This document shows positions 9,155-18,055 of a DNA stretch of 64,000 nt, piece after piece (position 1 is the stretch's first letter; each line of letters starts with the position of its first letter). The DNA comes from JAXGMV01 sp040772085 (GTDB lineage: Bacteria; Chloroflexota; Anaerolineae; Anaerolineales; Anaerolineaceae). The position numbers and the translations under genes were made by a program. The stretch is from positions 1,612,001 through 1,676,000 of the forward strand of contig JAXGYU010000001.1 of NCBI GenBank assembly GCA_040772085.1, written 5' to 3'. The notes beneath the pieces are model-generated. The model saw only the letters and a program-made list of their open reading frames with translations. It was not told where the DNA came from and searched no databases.

Positions 9155-10140
9155 TGGAAGCCTTCTCCACCATATTCAGTATCTCACTGGTCAACAGCGG
9201 CATCCGGCTGGCTACGCCGATCATTCTGGCTGCGCTCGGCGGAGCGTTGTGCAATCGTGCCGGCGTGCTCAACTTCGCGCTGGAAGGCAAGATGCTGCTC
9301 GGCGCGTTTCTGGGCATCCTCGGCGCGTATTGGTTCAAGAACACCTACATGGGTATTCTGACTGCCATGGCATCCGGCGCGATCCTCGGCGCGATATTCG
9401 CTTTCCTCTATATGCAGTATGACGTAGACCTGATCATTCTGGCGATCGCGATCAATATGCTGATCCTCGAGCTGACAGTATATATGATGCGCGTGATGTT
9501 CGGCCAGGTGGGTACCTGGACTGACGCGAGCATCCAGAAGCTGCCCGACATCGAGATCCCGCTCATCAAGGATATCCCGGTCCTGGGCGATATTGTCAGC
9601 GGCTATAACATCATTGTCTATGCCGCCTGGATCATGGTCATCACCATTTATGTCGTCTTGTATCACACTAAATTTGGCCGGCATGTGCGTGCTGTGGGTG
9701 AGAATCAGGCCGCGGCTGAAACCATCGGTATCAACTCGCGGCGCGTCAAACTGTTCGCGCTGGTCATCAGCGGTATGCTGGCAGCGCTGGGCGGCGCCTT
9801 CCTTTCAACCGGTCACCTGGTGATGTTTACCCGTAACATGAGCAACGGACGCGGCTGGACGGGTATCGCTGCTGCGCTCTTCGGCTTCAACCATCCCATC
9901 GGCGTGCTCTTCACCGGTTTGTTCTTCGGCTTTGCCGACGCGTTTGCCATGCGTCTGCAAACTACCACCGACCTGCCGCCGAACCTGATCCAGATCCTGC
10001 CGCATATCACGACGCTGCTGGTGCTGGTGATTGTTGCCCTGCAGGAAAAGACCTCGCTGGCGTTAATCCGGCGGCGGTCGATTGCCAAGATGCGCCTGGA
10101 CCAATTGGGCGAGAGCAATACTTCTGACCGCCAGACGTAA
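9154..10140 (+). CDS. Nucleoside ABC transporter permease 2 (YufQ/NupQ type)
   Basis: 328 residues, about nine membrane segments. It has the paired-permease signature GALCNRAGVLNFALEGKMLLGAF near the N-terminus, EKTSLALIRR at the C-terminal end, and a central cytoplasmic coupling region (HTKFGRHVRAVGENQAAAE). It forms the heterodimeric channel with the preceding permease. Coupled to it by a one-base stop-start overlap (TGATG). Confidence 0.9.
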   Translation: MEAFSTIFSISLVNSGIRLATPIILAALGGALCNRAGVLNFALEGKMLLGAFLGILGAYWFKNTYMGILTAMASGAILGAIFAFLYMQYDVDLIILAIAINMLILELTVYMMRVMFGQVGTWTDASIQKLPDIEIPLIKDIPVLGDIVSGYNIIVYAAWIMVITIYVVLYHTKFGRHVRAVGENQAAAETIGINSRRVKLFALVISGMLAALGGAFLSTGHLVMFTRNMSNGRGWTGIAAALFGFNHPIGVLFTGLFFGFADAFAMRLQTTTDLPPNLIQILPHITTLLVLVIVALQEKTSLALIRRRSIAKMRLDQLGESNTSDRQT

Positions 10141-10195
10141 CTCCGATTCATCTGGCGCGTTAATTTGAGCAGCGCTTCATCAAGAAGGAGGCACA

Positions 10196-10921
10196 ATGGA
10201 ATTTCACGTCTTATGTGAACCCGAACAAGTCAGCCGTTATGTGTTTTGTCCCGGAGATCAGAACCGGGCCAGACTGATTGCCGAACATTTTGAGGGGGCA
10301 GAGAAGGTTGCCGATAACCGCGGTATCGTGGTCTATTCCGGTACCTATGAAGGCGTATTCATGACCTCGTGCGGCACCGGCATGGGCGGCCCCGCGGTTG
10401 CTATCGCGCTGGAAGAGCTGGCGCACATGAAATCCGACACGTTCATCCGGGTCGGATCATGCGGCGTATTCCAGGATGGGCAAATGCCGGGCGATGTAGT
10501 GATTGCCAGTGGCACCTTCCGCGCCGGCGGCACTGCCAACAGCTATCTGCCGCTCGCGTTTCCGGCAGTGCCGACTTATCAGGTGCTGCGCGCGCTCGAT
10601 GACGCGGCCGCTGCGTTGGGCATCCCGGCAACGGTCGGCGTGGGTATGGCTGGTGACGCTTTCTATGCGCCGCGCGAACCGGGCGGGCGCGATATCTTCA
10701 AGCAAGCCGGCGTGGTTTCCGTTGAGATGGAGAGCGACACGCTGTTCATCGTAGGCGCCTATCGCGGCTGGCGGACCGGCGCAATCTACACCTCAGACGG
10801 CACGCCAACCGAAATCAAGCCCGAATGGGGCGCGGAACGCTACCTGAAGGGGCAGCAGGACGCGATTCTGATTGCCCTGAAAGCCATGCGGCGCCTGGCT
10901 GACCAAGATAGTACCCCCTGA
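10196..10921 (+). CDS. Nucleoside phosphorylase (uridine phosphorylase-like, PNP/UDP family)
   Basis: 241 residues. Visible family features are YVFCPGDQNRARLIAEHF (phosphate-binding Gly-Asp and Arg), TSCGTGMGGPAVAIALEEL, FIRVGSCGVFQ, and VVSVEMESDTLFIVG, which holds the ribose-binding Glu-Met-Glu. The enzyme cleaves a nucleoside with phosphate to base and ribose-1-phosphate. It has AAGGAGG at 10186-10192 and is 55 bp after the permease, so it is probably the last gene of the uptake operon. Motif pattern resembles uridine phosphorylase more than trimeric PNP, but purine specificity is possible. Confidence 0.85.
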   Translation: MEFHVLCEPEQVSRYVFCPGDQNRARLIAEHFEGAEKVADNRGIVVYSGTYEGVFMTSCGTGMGGPAVAIALEELAHMKSDTFIRVGSCGVFQDGQMPGDVVIASGTFRAGGTANSYLPLAFPAVPTYQVLRALDDAAAALGIPATVGVGMAGDAFYAPREPGGRDIFKQAGVVSVEMESDTLFIVGAYRGWRTGAIYTSDGTPTEIKPEWGAERYLKGQQDAILIALKAMRRLADQDSTP

Positions 10922-10922
10922 A

Positions 10923-10965
10923 CAAGCAGTATTTTCGATAAATATTCGTCCTATAATACTGCTTG
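10923..10965. terminator. Perfect 11-bp inverted repeat, possible terminator
   Basis: CAAGCAGTATT (10923-10933) and AATACTGCTTG (10955-10965) are perfect reverse complements around a 21-bp AT-rich loop directly after the phosphorylase stop. The right arm overlaps the next -35 box (TTGACA, 10963-10968). It has no T run, so it may be a terminator or a regulatory palindrome. Confidence 0.45.
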
Positions 10966-11000
10966 ACAAATGTATCATATATCGTGTAATATATATGATA
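10963..11000 (+). promoter_or_regulatory. Promoter overlapped by a perfect 10-bp operator palindrome
   Basis: TTGACA at 10963-10968 is followed 16-18 bp later by a -10-like element (TGTAAT 10985-10990 or TAATAT 10987-10992). TATCATATAT (10973-10982) and ATATATGATA (10991-11000) are perfect inverted repeats with 8 bp between them, straddling the -10 box. A dimeric repressor bound here would block polymerase. No regulator gene is adjacent. Confidence 0.7.
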
Positions 11001-11095
11001 TAAATTCTCACACTCGGTAGTTCTACAATTTAATAGTATCCCTTGCTTTGAAACCAACCCACACAATGGGAAAAGATCCTAGATGGAGGCATATC

Positions 11096-12379
11096 ATGGC
11101 TAGAGTAGTAATCATAGGCGGTGGCTGGGCCGGTTGTGGCGCGGCACTATCAGCCAAAGCAGCTGGCGCGGAGGAAGTGGTTGTCCTGGAGCGAACCGAT
11201 TGTCTGCTTGGCACCGGTCTGGTAGGTGGTATCTATCGCAATAATGGCCGGCAGACCGCGGCAGAAGAAGCCATCGCCATGGGCGCTGGTGATCTGTTCA
11301 AGCTGATGGACAGCGTTGCGCGCCACAAGAATGTGGACTTCCCCGGCCACAAGCACGCCAACCTGTACGACGTCAGTCTGATGGAGCCCACCGTTCTGCG
11401 TTATCTGCGCGAGAAGGGTATTGATGTCCGGCTGATGCACCGCGTGAGCGACGTGCAGCATACCAATGGCAAAGTCACCGGTGTGATGGTGGATGACTAT
11501 GGTCTGGTGGAAGGTGATGTTTTCATCGAAACCACCGGCACCGCCGGCCCGCAAGCCAACTGTATTAAATACGGCAATGGCTGCGCCATGTGTACCCTGC
11601 GCTGCCCCAGCTTTGGCGGCCGTGTCAGCATTGCCGGCAAAATGGGCATTGTCGAAAAGATGGGCAAGAAAGCCGACGGCTCGATTGGCGCCATGTCTGG
11701 CTCCTGCAAATTGCACTTTGACTCGATCTCACCCGAGATTGCCAGGCAACTGCATGAGACCGGCTGCGCGGTCGTACCACTGCCAAAAGAATTGATCCAC
11801 TCAGACAAACTGGCAAGCAAGGCCTGTCAGCAGTACGCGCTGCCTGAGTTCGCTGAAAATGTTGTTCTGCTCGATACCGGCCATGTCAAGCTGATGACGC
11901 CATTCTTCCCGCTCGAAGACCTGCGCAAGGTGCCCGGCATGGAAAACTCGCGCTATGAGGATCCCTATTCCGGTGGTATCGGCAACTCCATGCGCTATCT
12001 GGCGCTCTCCCCGCGTGATGACACTCTCAAGGTGGTTGGCGCTGAGAACCTATTCTGCGCCGGCGAGAAAGCTGGCCTGCTCGTGGGTCACACCGAAGCC
12101 GTCGTTACCGGTATCCTGGCCGGTCATAACGCGGTGCGCTATGTGAAGGGCTTGCCGCTCAAGACAATCCCCACCAGTCTGGCGATTGGCGATGCCATCA
12201 CGCATGTGCGCGAGCAGATGGAAACCGAAGAAGGCATGGGCATGAAATTCACCTTCTCCGGCGCGCAGTATTTCAAACGCATGCAGGCCCTGGGCCTGTA
12301 CCTGACGGATCCGGCAGAAGTTCAAAAGCGTGTTGCTGAAGCCGGCATGACTGATTTCTTTGGCAAACCGGTCCAGTAA
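11096..12379 (+). CDS. FAD-dependent oxidoreductase (MnmG/TrmFO-like fold)
   Basis: 427 residues from ATG 11096, preceded by GGAGG at 11085-11089. An N-terminal Rossmann FAD-binding motif VVIIGGGWAGCGAAL and ERTDCLLGTGLVGG open the protein. The C-terminal FAD-closing segment ENLFCAGEKAGLLVGHTEAVVTG resembles MnmG/TrmFO-type flavoproteins. A cysteine-rich stretch GNGCAMCTLRCPSFGG near residue 160 could bind a cofactor or act in redox chemistry. It is not MnmG itself because length and C-terminus differ. It is the first gene after a palindromic operator and is probably co-transcribed with the membrane transporter that follows. Substrate unknown. Confidence 0.75.
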   Translation: MARVVIIGGGWAGCGAALSAKAAGAEEVVVLERTDCLLGTGLVGGIYRNNGRQTAAEEAIAMGAGDLFKLMDSVARHKNVDFPGHKHANLYDVSLMEPTVLRYLREKGIDVRLMHRVSDVQHTNGKVTGVMVDDYGLVEGDVFIETTGTAGPQANCIKYGNGCAMCTLRCPSFGGRVSIAGKMGIVEKMGKKADGSIGAMSGSCKLHFDSISPEIARQLHETGCAVVPLPKELIHSDKLASKACQQYALPEFAENVVLLDTGHVKLMTPFFPLEDLRKVPGMENSRYEDPYSGGIGNSMRYLALSPRDDTLKVVGAENLFCAGEKAGLLVGHTEAVVTGILAGHNAVRYVKGLPLKTIPTSLAIGDAITHVREQMETEEGMGMKFTFSGAQYFKRMQALGLYLTDPAEVQKRVAEAGMTDFFGKPVQ

Positions 12380-12490
12380 TGGGCCGGTATCACCGATGAA
12401 GAAGGAGGTGGCCTTGACCCGTTGGGGTGCAGGTGTATCAGTCAAGCCCATTCTACATTCTGAGACACACTCTTAGGAGGACCTTTTTCG

Positions 12491-13891
12491 ATGGAAGCAG
12501 TAACCTTAACCGCTGCGCATTACGTATACGCCCTTTTTGTCTTACTGATTTTTGTTTTGCTGGCGCTGAAGAAGGACACCGGCGTTCTTGCCATCATCGG
12601 CATGTTCCTGCTGGGCTGGATCATCCTTGGCTCGCCAATCGGCGGCTTGCAGACCATCTTCAATGGTATGGTGCGAGCTGGTATCGTTTTACTGGATGTG
12701 GTTTTCATCATTTCGGTCGTTGTTTCGCTGGCAAAGAGCCTTGAAACAATCGACGCGCTGCAACTGATGGTCAACCCGTTCCGCAAATTGATGCGCGGAC
12801 CGAAGACGGCTTTCTGGATTGTCGGTGTTGTCATGATGATCTTCGCGCTGTTTATCTGGCCTTCACCCGCGGTTGCGCTGGTCGGCACTATTCTCTTCCC
12901 GGCTGCCCGCGCGGTAGGGTTACCCGCCATTTCCACTGCGCAGGCGATGAACCTGTTCGGTCATGGTGTGGGTCTCTCGGGTGACTTCGTCATCCAGGCA
13001 GCGCCAAAGCTGACTGCTGAAGCAGCTGGTGTTGACGTCTCCGCAGTGGTTGCAGCCAGTTTTCCACTAGACATCGCTGCTGCGGTTGTCGCGCTGACGA
13101 TCGCCTGGTTCCTGCATGTCCGCAAAGACATTGCTGCCGGCACTACCACTGACACTGAATACCTGAAATTCAAAGAAGACCTGGATGCCAAAGAGAAAAA
13201 CAAGACCTACTGCAAGACGGCAAAATTTGCCGCCTGGTTCACGCCTCTGGTCTTCCTGCTGGCTGTCGTACTCTTCGTTACAATGGAAATCCGCGGTGGT
13301 GACGCGACGGCTGTTCTGGGTGGTATCTCGCTCATCCTGTTGGCGATCTATAGCCTGATGAACTGCCAGGGCAACTACACCGAAGCGCTTGAAATGGTGA
13401 CTGACAGTGTGCGCGAAGGCTTCCAGTTTGGTATGAAAGTTTTCTCTCCAGTCTTCCTGGTCGCGGGCTTCTACCTGGCTGGTGTTCCCGAGAATTGCAA
13501 TGCCATCTTCGGCGACAAGGGTATGCCCCTGATCCTCGACATCATCAAATCCATCAGCCAGACCATCCCGATGAACAAAGTCGTGGTGGGCTTTATGCAG
13601 ACCATTCTGGCCGGACTGACTGGCTTGGACGGCTCGGGCTTCAATGACCTGCCGCTCATGGGCGCACTGGCAAACTCCTGGGGTGCGGCGCTTGGTCTCA
13701 AGACTGCCTACCTTGCTGCGCTTGGCCAGGTCTCCATGATCTGGATCGGTGGCGGTACGATCATCCCCTGGGCGCTCCTGCCAGTCTCCGCTATCACCGG
13801 CGTCCCTGCTATGGATCTGGCTCGCAAGAACTTCTGGCCCTGCATCGGTGGCGTGCTCGCCGCGACGATTACGGCCATCATCCTGATGTAA
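12491..13891 (+). CDS. Multi-pass membrane transporter, ion-transporter superfamily-like
   Basis: 466 residues with about 12 hydrophobic helices in two halves linked by a charged cytoplasmic segment (FLHVRKDIAAG through LDAKEKNKTY, about residues 205-240). Features such as GHGVGLSGDFVIQAAPKL in the first half and GLTGLDGSGFNDLPL in the second resemble re-entrant loops of GntP/DcuC/CitMHS-type organic-anion carriers, but I do not recognise the exact family. It has AGGAGG at about 12476-12481, and a terminator follows. Adjacent to the FAD oxidoreductase, it may import that enzyme's substrate; this is inference from context only. Confidence 0.6.
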   Translation: MEAVTLTAAHYVYALFVLLIFVLLALKKDTGVLAIIGMFLLGWIILGSPIGGLQTIFNGMVRAGIVLLDVVFIISVVVSLAKSLETIDALQLMVNPFRKLMRGPKTAFWIVGVVMMIFALFIWPSPAVALVGTILFPAARAVGLPAISTAQAMNLFGHGVGLSGDFVIQAAPKLTAEAAGVDVSAVVAASFPLDIAAAVVALTIAWFLHVRKDIAAGTTTDTEYLKFKEDLDAKEKNKTYCKTAKFAAWFTPLVFLLAVVLFVTMEIRGGDATAVLGGISLILLAIYSLMNCQGNYTEALEMVTDSVREGFQFGMKVFSPVFLVAGFYLAGVPENCNAIFGDKGMPLILDIIKSISQTIPMNKVVVGFMQTILAGLTGLDGSGFNDLPLMGALANSWGAALGLKTAYLAALGQVSMIWIGGGTIIPWALLPVSAITGVPAMDLARKNFWPCIGGVLAATITAIILM

Positions 13892-13914
13892 TTGATGTAA
13901 CGACAGTTTTCCGC

Positions 13915-13954
13915 GGAGGCAGTCCGGCACACAAGCTGGATTGCCTCCCTTTTT
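13915..13954 (+). terminator. Rho-independent terminator after the transporter
   Basis: An 11-bp stem (GGAGGCAGTCC at 13915-13925 with GGATTGCCTCC at 13938-13948, one G-T pair) followed by CTTTTTG. It ends the oxidoreductase/transporter unit. Confidence 0.85.
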
Positions 13955-13991
13955 GTACAATGAAGTTCACAATAATAAAACTGACTCACTG

Positions 13992-15401
13992 ATGACAACC
14001 CCGACCAGTTCCAAAATAGAGTTGCGCGTACTGCTTTCACTGGCCAGCGTGCTGATGGGCACACTGATCGGCACAATGTCGAACAGCATGGTCTCCATCG
14101 CGCTGCCGTCGTTGATGGCGCACTTCGATGTGCCGCTGACCTCTGCGGTCTGGTCGGTGACCGTCTATACCCTGACTTTCGCCGTCTTCATCCCGATCTT
14201 CGGTGTACTCGGTCCCTCGATCGGTTACAAGCGCATGTACCTGACCGGCACGATGATCACCAGCATCAGTTCCATCCTGTGCATCATCGCGCCTAACTTT
14301 ACCCTCTTTCTGCTGTTCCGCTTCTGCCTGGGCATTGGCACAGCCACCATCCTGCCAACCATCATGGGCATCATCCTGACCGAGGTGCCAGTGGAAGCGC
14401 AGGGGCAGGCTACCGGCTACTGGGCGTTCGTCAATAGTATCGGTCATGCTATTGGCCCGCCGCTGGGCGGTATCCTGATTCAGTACCTCGACTGGCCCGG
14501 GATTTTTCTTGTCAACCTGCCGCTGGCGCTGGGAAGTTTTATCCTCACCTCACGTTTCATGCGGCCGAGTGTCCGCATGCCCATCAGGAAGTTTGACTAC
14601 GCCGGCGCTACCGCGATGACCGTTCTGGCGTTCACCGCTATCTTTGCCATCACCTTTGCCGCCCAGCGTGGAGCGGCGCATCTCACCACCATCGTGACGT
14701 TCAGCGGCGCGCTGATCTCACTGTTGTTCCTGCGGTTTTACGAGCGCAAGGTGCCGAACCCGTTCGTCAATACCAGGCTGTTCGCCAATGCCAAGTATGT
14801 TTCCAGCGCGCTGCCGATTTGTTTGCAGGCCTTCACCCAATTCGGCTTGCTGGTCTCGCTGCCCTTCTTCCTGATCGATGTCAACAAGATGGACAAGCAA
14901 CTGGCGGGCACGATCATCATGTCAATGACCCTGATCATGGCATTTTTGAGCCCGCTGGCAGGCAGGCTGACGGACAGATACGGCCCGCGTACCATCAGCC
15001 GTGCCGGCAACGCGTTTGTTATCGCCGGCAGTGTGCCGTTTCTGCTGCTGCGCTTCTTCCCCCTGGCCGGCTGGGTGTGGGCGCTGTTTGTACTCGGGCT
15101 GGTGTTGTACGGCACTGGCTTTGGCTTAATTCAATCTTCGGCGACGGTCGGCTCCATCCAGTCGGTGACGAAAGAGATGGCAAGCGCGGCCACCGGTTTC
15201 TTCCATATGCTGCGCTTCCTGAGCGGGTCTTTTGGATCGACGATCATCGGTATCATCCTGGAGGTCAGCACCGGTGGTATTGCCGGCGGTTTCTTCCTCA
15301 GCTTCTACTTGCTAATCGCTCTTGGCATTCTGGTCTTCCCGATGCTGCAGAACATGCCAACACGCGTGAACCTGTCTGAAAGTACACCCTCAAGCGACTG
15401 A
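13992..15401 (+). CDS. MFS transporter, DHA2-like (EmrB/QacA type)
   Basis: 469 residues from ATG 13992. The conserved early segment is MVSIALPSLMAHFDVPLTSAVWSVTVYTL, and motif A-like GPSIGYKRMYLTGT plus motif C-like GYWAFVNSIGHAIGPPLGG with its Gly/Pro pattern mark a drug:H+ antiporter of the 14-helix class. Twelve to fourteen hydrophobic helices are visible. Such proteins export toxic compounds or metabolites across the cytoplasmic membrane. Isolated on the plus strand between a terminator and a lipoprotein gene; substrate unknown. An upstream in-frame TTG extension would overlap the terminator and is not preferred. Confidence 0.85.
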   Translation: MTTPTSSKIELRVLLSLASVLMGTLIGTMSNSMVSIALPSLMAHFDVPLTSAVWSVTVYTLTFAVFIPIFGVLGPSIGYKRMYLTGTMITSISSILCIIAPNFTLFLLFRFCLGIGTATILPTIMGIILTEVPVEAQGQATGYWAFVNSIGHAIGPPLGGILIQYLDWPGIFLVNLPLALGSFILTSRFMRPSVRMPIRKFDYAGATAMTVLAFTAIFAITFAAQRGAAHLTTIVTFSGALISLLFLRFYERKVPNPFVNTRLFANAKYVSSALPICLQAFTQFGLLVSLPFFLIDVNKMDKQLAGTIIMSMTLIMAFLSPLAGRLTDRYGPRTISRAGNAFVIAGSVPFLLLRFFPLAGWVWALFVLGLVLYGTGFGLIQSSATVGSIQSVTKEMASAATGFFHMLRFLSGSFGSTIIGIILEVSTGGIAGGFFLSFYLLIALGILVFPMLQNMPTRVNLSESTPSSD

Positions 15402-15503
15402 CGCGCGTCCTGAATAGGTCTCAACTTCATCCATGTTAGAATCAGCGTGCGTGCGCCTGATGACGATTGCCAATTACTCGAGACGCGCGCGTAAGGAGAT
15501 ACC

Positions 15504-16184
15504 ATGTTGAAAAATAAGATGAAACTGGTCTTTACATTGATGATTATGTTGATCCTGCCCCTGGCGGCGGCGTGCAGCATGCAACCCGCGACCCCGCCTG
15601 AGCCGACGGTTGACGCCATGCAGGTTGCCGGCACCATGGCAATGCAGATCGTCAGTACGTCCTTTGCGGCCATCACGCAGACAGCCCTGGCGAACCCGAC
15701 AGCGACCTACACGCCGACCGCGACACCGACGCCCCCCGCGACGCAAACGCCTACTCCCACCCGCGTAGTCGCGACCAATACACCAGCGTACGTTTATATT
15801 CCGCCTACGGCGACAGTGCAGGCTCAGCCTTCCGTTACGCCCACCCAGGGCAATTTCCAGTGTGTGATCACGCGTCTTGATCCGGGGTTTGGTACGGAGA
15901 TCAAGAAGGATGGCGATTTTGACATCCATGTGACGATGAAGAACACTGGTCTCAAGACCTGGACCGCCGCGGACTTTGACTTCAAGCATCTCAGCGGCGT
16001 CAGCTTCCAGGATTCGGTCAGCAGTGTTGACCTGCAAAATGATGTGGTGCCTGGCGATTCCGTGACGATCATTGTGGACGCGACCGCTAAGGGTGACCTG
16101 GGTGTTCAGAACGCCAATTGGGGTTTGGTGGCTGGCGGTGAAAATATTTGTCCGGTGTTGATCAGCATCAAGATCGTAGAGTAA
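15504..16184 (+). CDS. Lipoprotein with Thr/Pro stalk and NBR1-type Ig-like domain
   Basis: 226 residues. A signal peptide ends in a lipobox (LPLAAACSMQP). About 75 residues of Thr/Pro-rich stalk (TPTATPTPPATQTPTPT) follow, and a C-terminal beta domain begins near residue 115 (NFQCVITRLDPGFGTEI) and contains FDIHVTMKNTGLKTW, the NBR1-like Ig signature with its conserved tryptophan. It is expected to be anchored to the outer face of the membrane. The function of these bacterial NBR1-Ig lipoproteins is not established. AAGGAG precedes the ATG, and a strong terminator follows, so the gene is monocistronic. Confidence 0.82.
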   Translation: MLKNKMKLVFTLMIMLILPLAAACSMQPATPPEPTVDAMQVAGTMAMQIVSTSFAAITQTALANPTATYTPTATPTPPATQTPTPTRVVATNTPAYVYIPPTATVQAQPSVTPTQGNFQCVITRLDPGFGTEIKKDGDFDIHVTMKNTGLKTWTAADFDFKHLSGVSFQDSVSSVDLQNDVVPGDSVTIIVDATAKGDLGVQNANWGLVAGGENICPVLISIKIVE

Positions 16185-16209
16185 AAATTAGTTAACCAAG
16201 GTACAGTAG

Positions 16210-16235
16210 GGAGGTCGCATGCGGCCTCCTTTTTT
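16210..16235 (+). terminator. Rho-independent terminator
   Basis: GGAGGTCG/CGGCCTCC stem (one G-T pair, 16210-16217 with 16222-16229) with a four-base loop, followed by six T residues. Confidence 0.88.
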
Positions 16236-16510
16236 ACTAAATCCTTCCGGCAGGCAGCCGTAGAACGCGAATATATTCGTATAACACCTTGCGCCAGGAT
16301 AGGAAATCGTCTTAGGTTTTTGCCTCCCCTGCCGCCGACCTGCGTAGCAGGAGAGCGGAGGAAGCGCGCAGCGCAGGTGGGGTTAGTGCACATGCGCGTA
16401 TGGATGATTCTGGTCGCCCTGACAACTGTGCCTGATTACGCACGGATGTTACGTGCAACATCCCTACCTGATATGTCCGATTGTATGTTGCAAGAGTCTT
16501 ACATGACTGT
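16236..16510. other. Intergenic stretch with no supported gene
   Basis: About 275 bp between a plus-strand terminator and the 3' end of the minus-strand glycosyltransferase gene. I see no ribosome-binding site followed by a credible reading frame, no tRNA cloverleaf and no repeat shared with other parts of the window. Confidence 0.5.
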
Positions 16511-17959
16511 TCAATAATCGTTATACAACAGCAGGCTCAGCCAGGAGCTATCCTGCGCCAGAAACTCGCGGTGGATAGCGCGGCGCGTGTCAGAAAAATC
16601 GGCGGTGAACAGCGGCTTCACCCGTCCATCGGCGATAGAATTCTCCGGCAGGCGATGGTACAGATCGGGCAGGCTGTAGACGGTGTACCCATCTGCCAGC
16701 AGAGTGGCCAACTGAGCTTCGTCCAGCGAATACCACATGTCATCCTGACCAATGCCGCCGGGATATTCAAAGAAGTAGCGCGACTGATAGAACCCGACCA
16801 CCAGCGCCTTCTTGCCGGGCGTGCTCTCCCAGCGCTGGCGCGCTTCGGTGATAAAACGGGCGAAAGTCTTGCGCTCGGCATAATCGTACAGAATGCCATT
16901 CTGATAAATGCCGACCGGACCCAGATCCACCAGCTTGCCCTTGGCCATTGTGCTCGGACCAATGGTAAACAGGCACGAGACCAGCAGCATTGCCAGCGTC
17001 ACGATGTTCCAGACGCGCGGGACGTAGCGCTCGTTGAGCAGGTAAAGAAATGGCAGGATGGGAATGAGGTAGGCGATCTCATGCGGCACGCGCACGAACA
17101 GCAGCAGCGTCAGCGCGATCGAGACGCCGCAAATCCATAACAGTAATTTATCCTGCTGGCTCAGCGCGCCGGCCTTTCGCGCGCGCCAGACCGTGACTGC
17201 CATCATAGCGCTGGTAGCGAGTACCGCCAATATTCCGAGAGTGCCGAGAAAATCCATGCTCAGCCCGCGCAACAGGAACCAGATCAGGATCACCTTTTCA
17301 TTGAAGTAGAAGAAGGCAGGGCCGTAGCTGATTAGCGCCGGCACGTAGCAGGCCAGACTGGAGAGGCCGGTGGCGATGGTGAACGTCAGCAGAGCCCGCC
17401 AGCGGGATGCTCCGCCCTCGGTCAGATAGATATAAATGGCAAAGGGCAGCCAGAACCCGCCCGAGGTGATGCGCGCGCCGGCGGAGAGTCCGAGCGCGAT
17501 GCCGGCAAGCGCGTATCGTTTTTTGAGCACCAGATACAGGCTGAGCATGAAGAAGCCGGTCGCGAACTGGTAGTCGATGGTGGTGACGCTCGAGACATAG
17601 ACCAGCGGGCTGAAGATGAACATCAGACTGGGCAGGTAAGGGCTAAGGTTGAAGTGGAACGCGACCATGCCGATGTAGATCGCTGTAATCAGTGTCAGGA
17701 GCGCGGAAAGCCCGTTCAGCGCGAACGGTCCGCCGCGCCATACCAGGGCAGAGAGCGCCTCCTGCGTGGGATAGCCTGGCAGGCGTGAGGCTTCATAGAC
17801 GCCGGTCTCCGCCCACTGCCGGGCGACACGCGCGACGCTCCAGCCGTCGTCATCCGCGCCGTAACCGTTGTCCAGCAGCGGCAGGCGCGTGACCAGCATC
17901 AGCGCGGTGATGATCAGGATAAAGATGAGGACGGACTTCATGGTAGGTTGTTGGGTCAT
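16511..17959 (-). CDS. Multi-pass membrane glycosyltransferase, GT-C/ArnT-like
   Basis: 482 residues with about ten to eleven hydrophobic helices. The first loop carries GYGADDDGWSVARVARQW, the acidic pair expected of GT-C lipid-phosphate-sugar glycosyltransferases (PMT/ArnT type). The central helices are followed by a C-terminal extracytoplasmic domain from about residue 350 (GPVGIYQNGILYDYAERKTF). Such enzymes transfer sugars from polyprenyl carriers to proteins or lipids outside the membrane. Acceptor and donor are unknown. It stands alone, downstream of the dipeptide transporter genes on the same strand, separated from them by a hairpin (17987-18017). Confidence 0.65.
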   Translation of the reverse strand: MTQQPTMKSVLIFILIITALMLVTRLPLLDNGYGADDDGWSVARVARQWAETGVYEASRLPGYPTQEALSALVWRGGPFALNGLSALLTLITAIYIGMVAFHFNLSPYLPSLMFIFSPLVYVSSVTTIDYQFATGFFMLSLYLVLKKRYALAGIALGLSAGARITSGGFWLPFAIYIYLTEGGASRWRALLTFTIATGLSSLACYVPALISYGPAFFYFNEKVILIWFLLRGLSMDFLGTLGILAVLATSAMMAVTVWRARKAGALSQQDKLLLWICGVSIALTLLLFVRVPHEIAYLIPILPFLYLLNERYVPRVWNIVTLAMLLVSCLFTIGPSTMAKGKLVDLGPVGIYQNGILYDYAERKTFARFITEARQRWESTPGKKALVVGFYQSRYFFEYPGGIGQDDMWYSLDEAQLATLLADGYTVYSLPDLYHRLPENSIADGRVKPLFTADFSDTRRAIHREFLAQDSSWLSLLLYNDY

Positions 17960-18055
17960 GGTTTAGTACCCCCAATTCTACCCTGAAGAACGGCTGGGCA
18001 TGAGCCTCAGCCGTTCTGTTTATAACGGGATAGATGCTTTTCTTACGACGATAAA

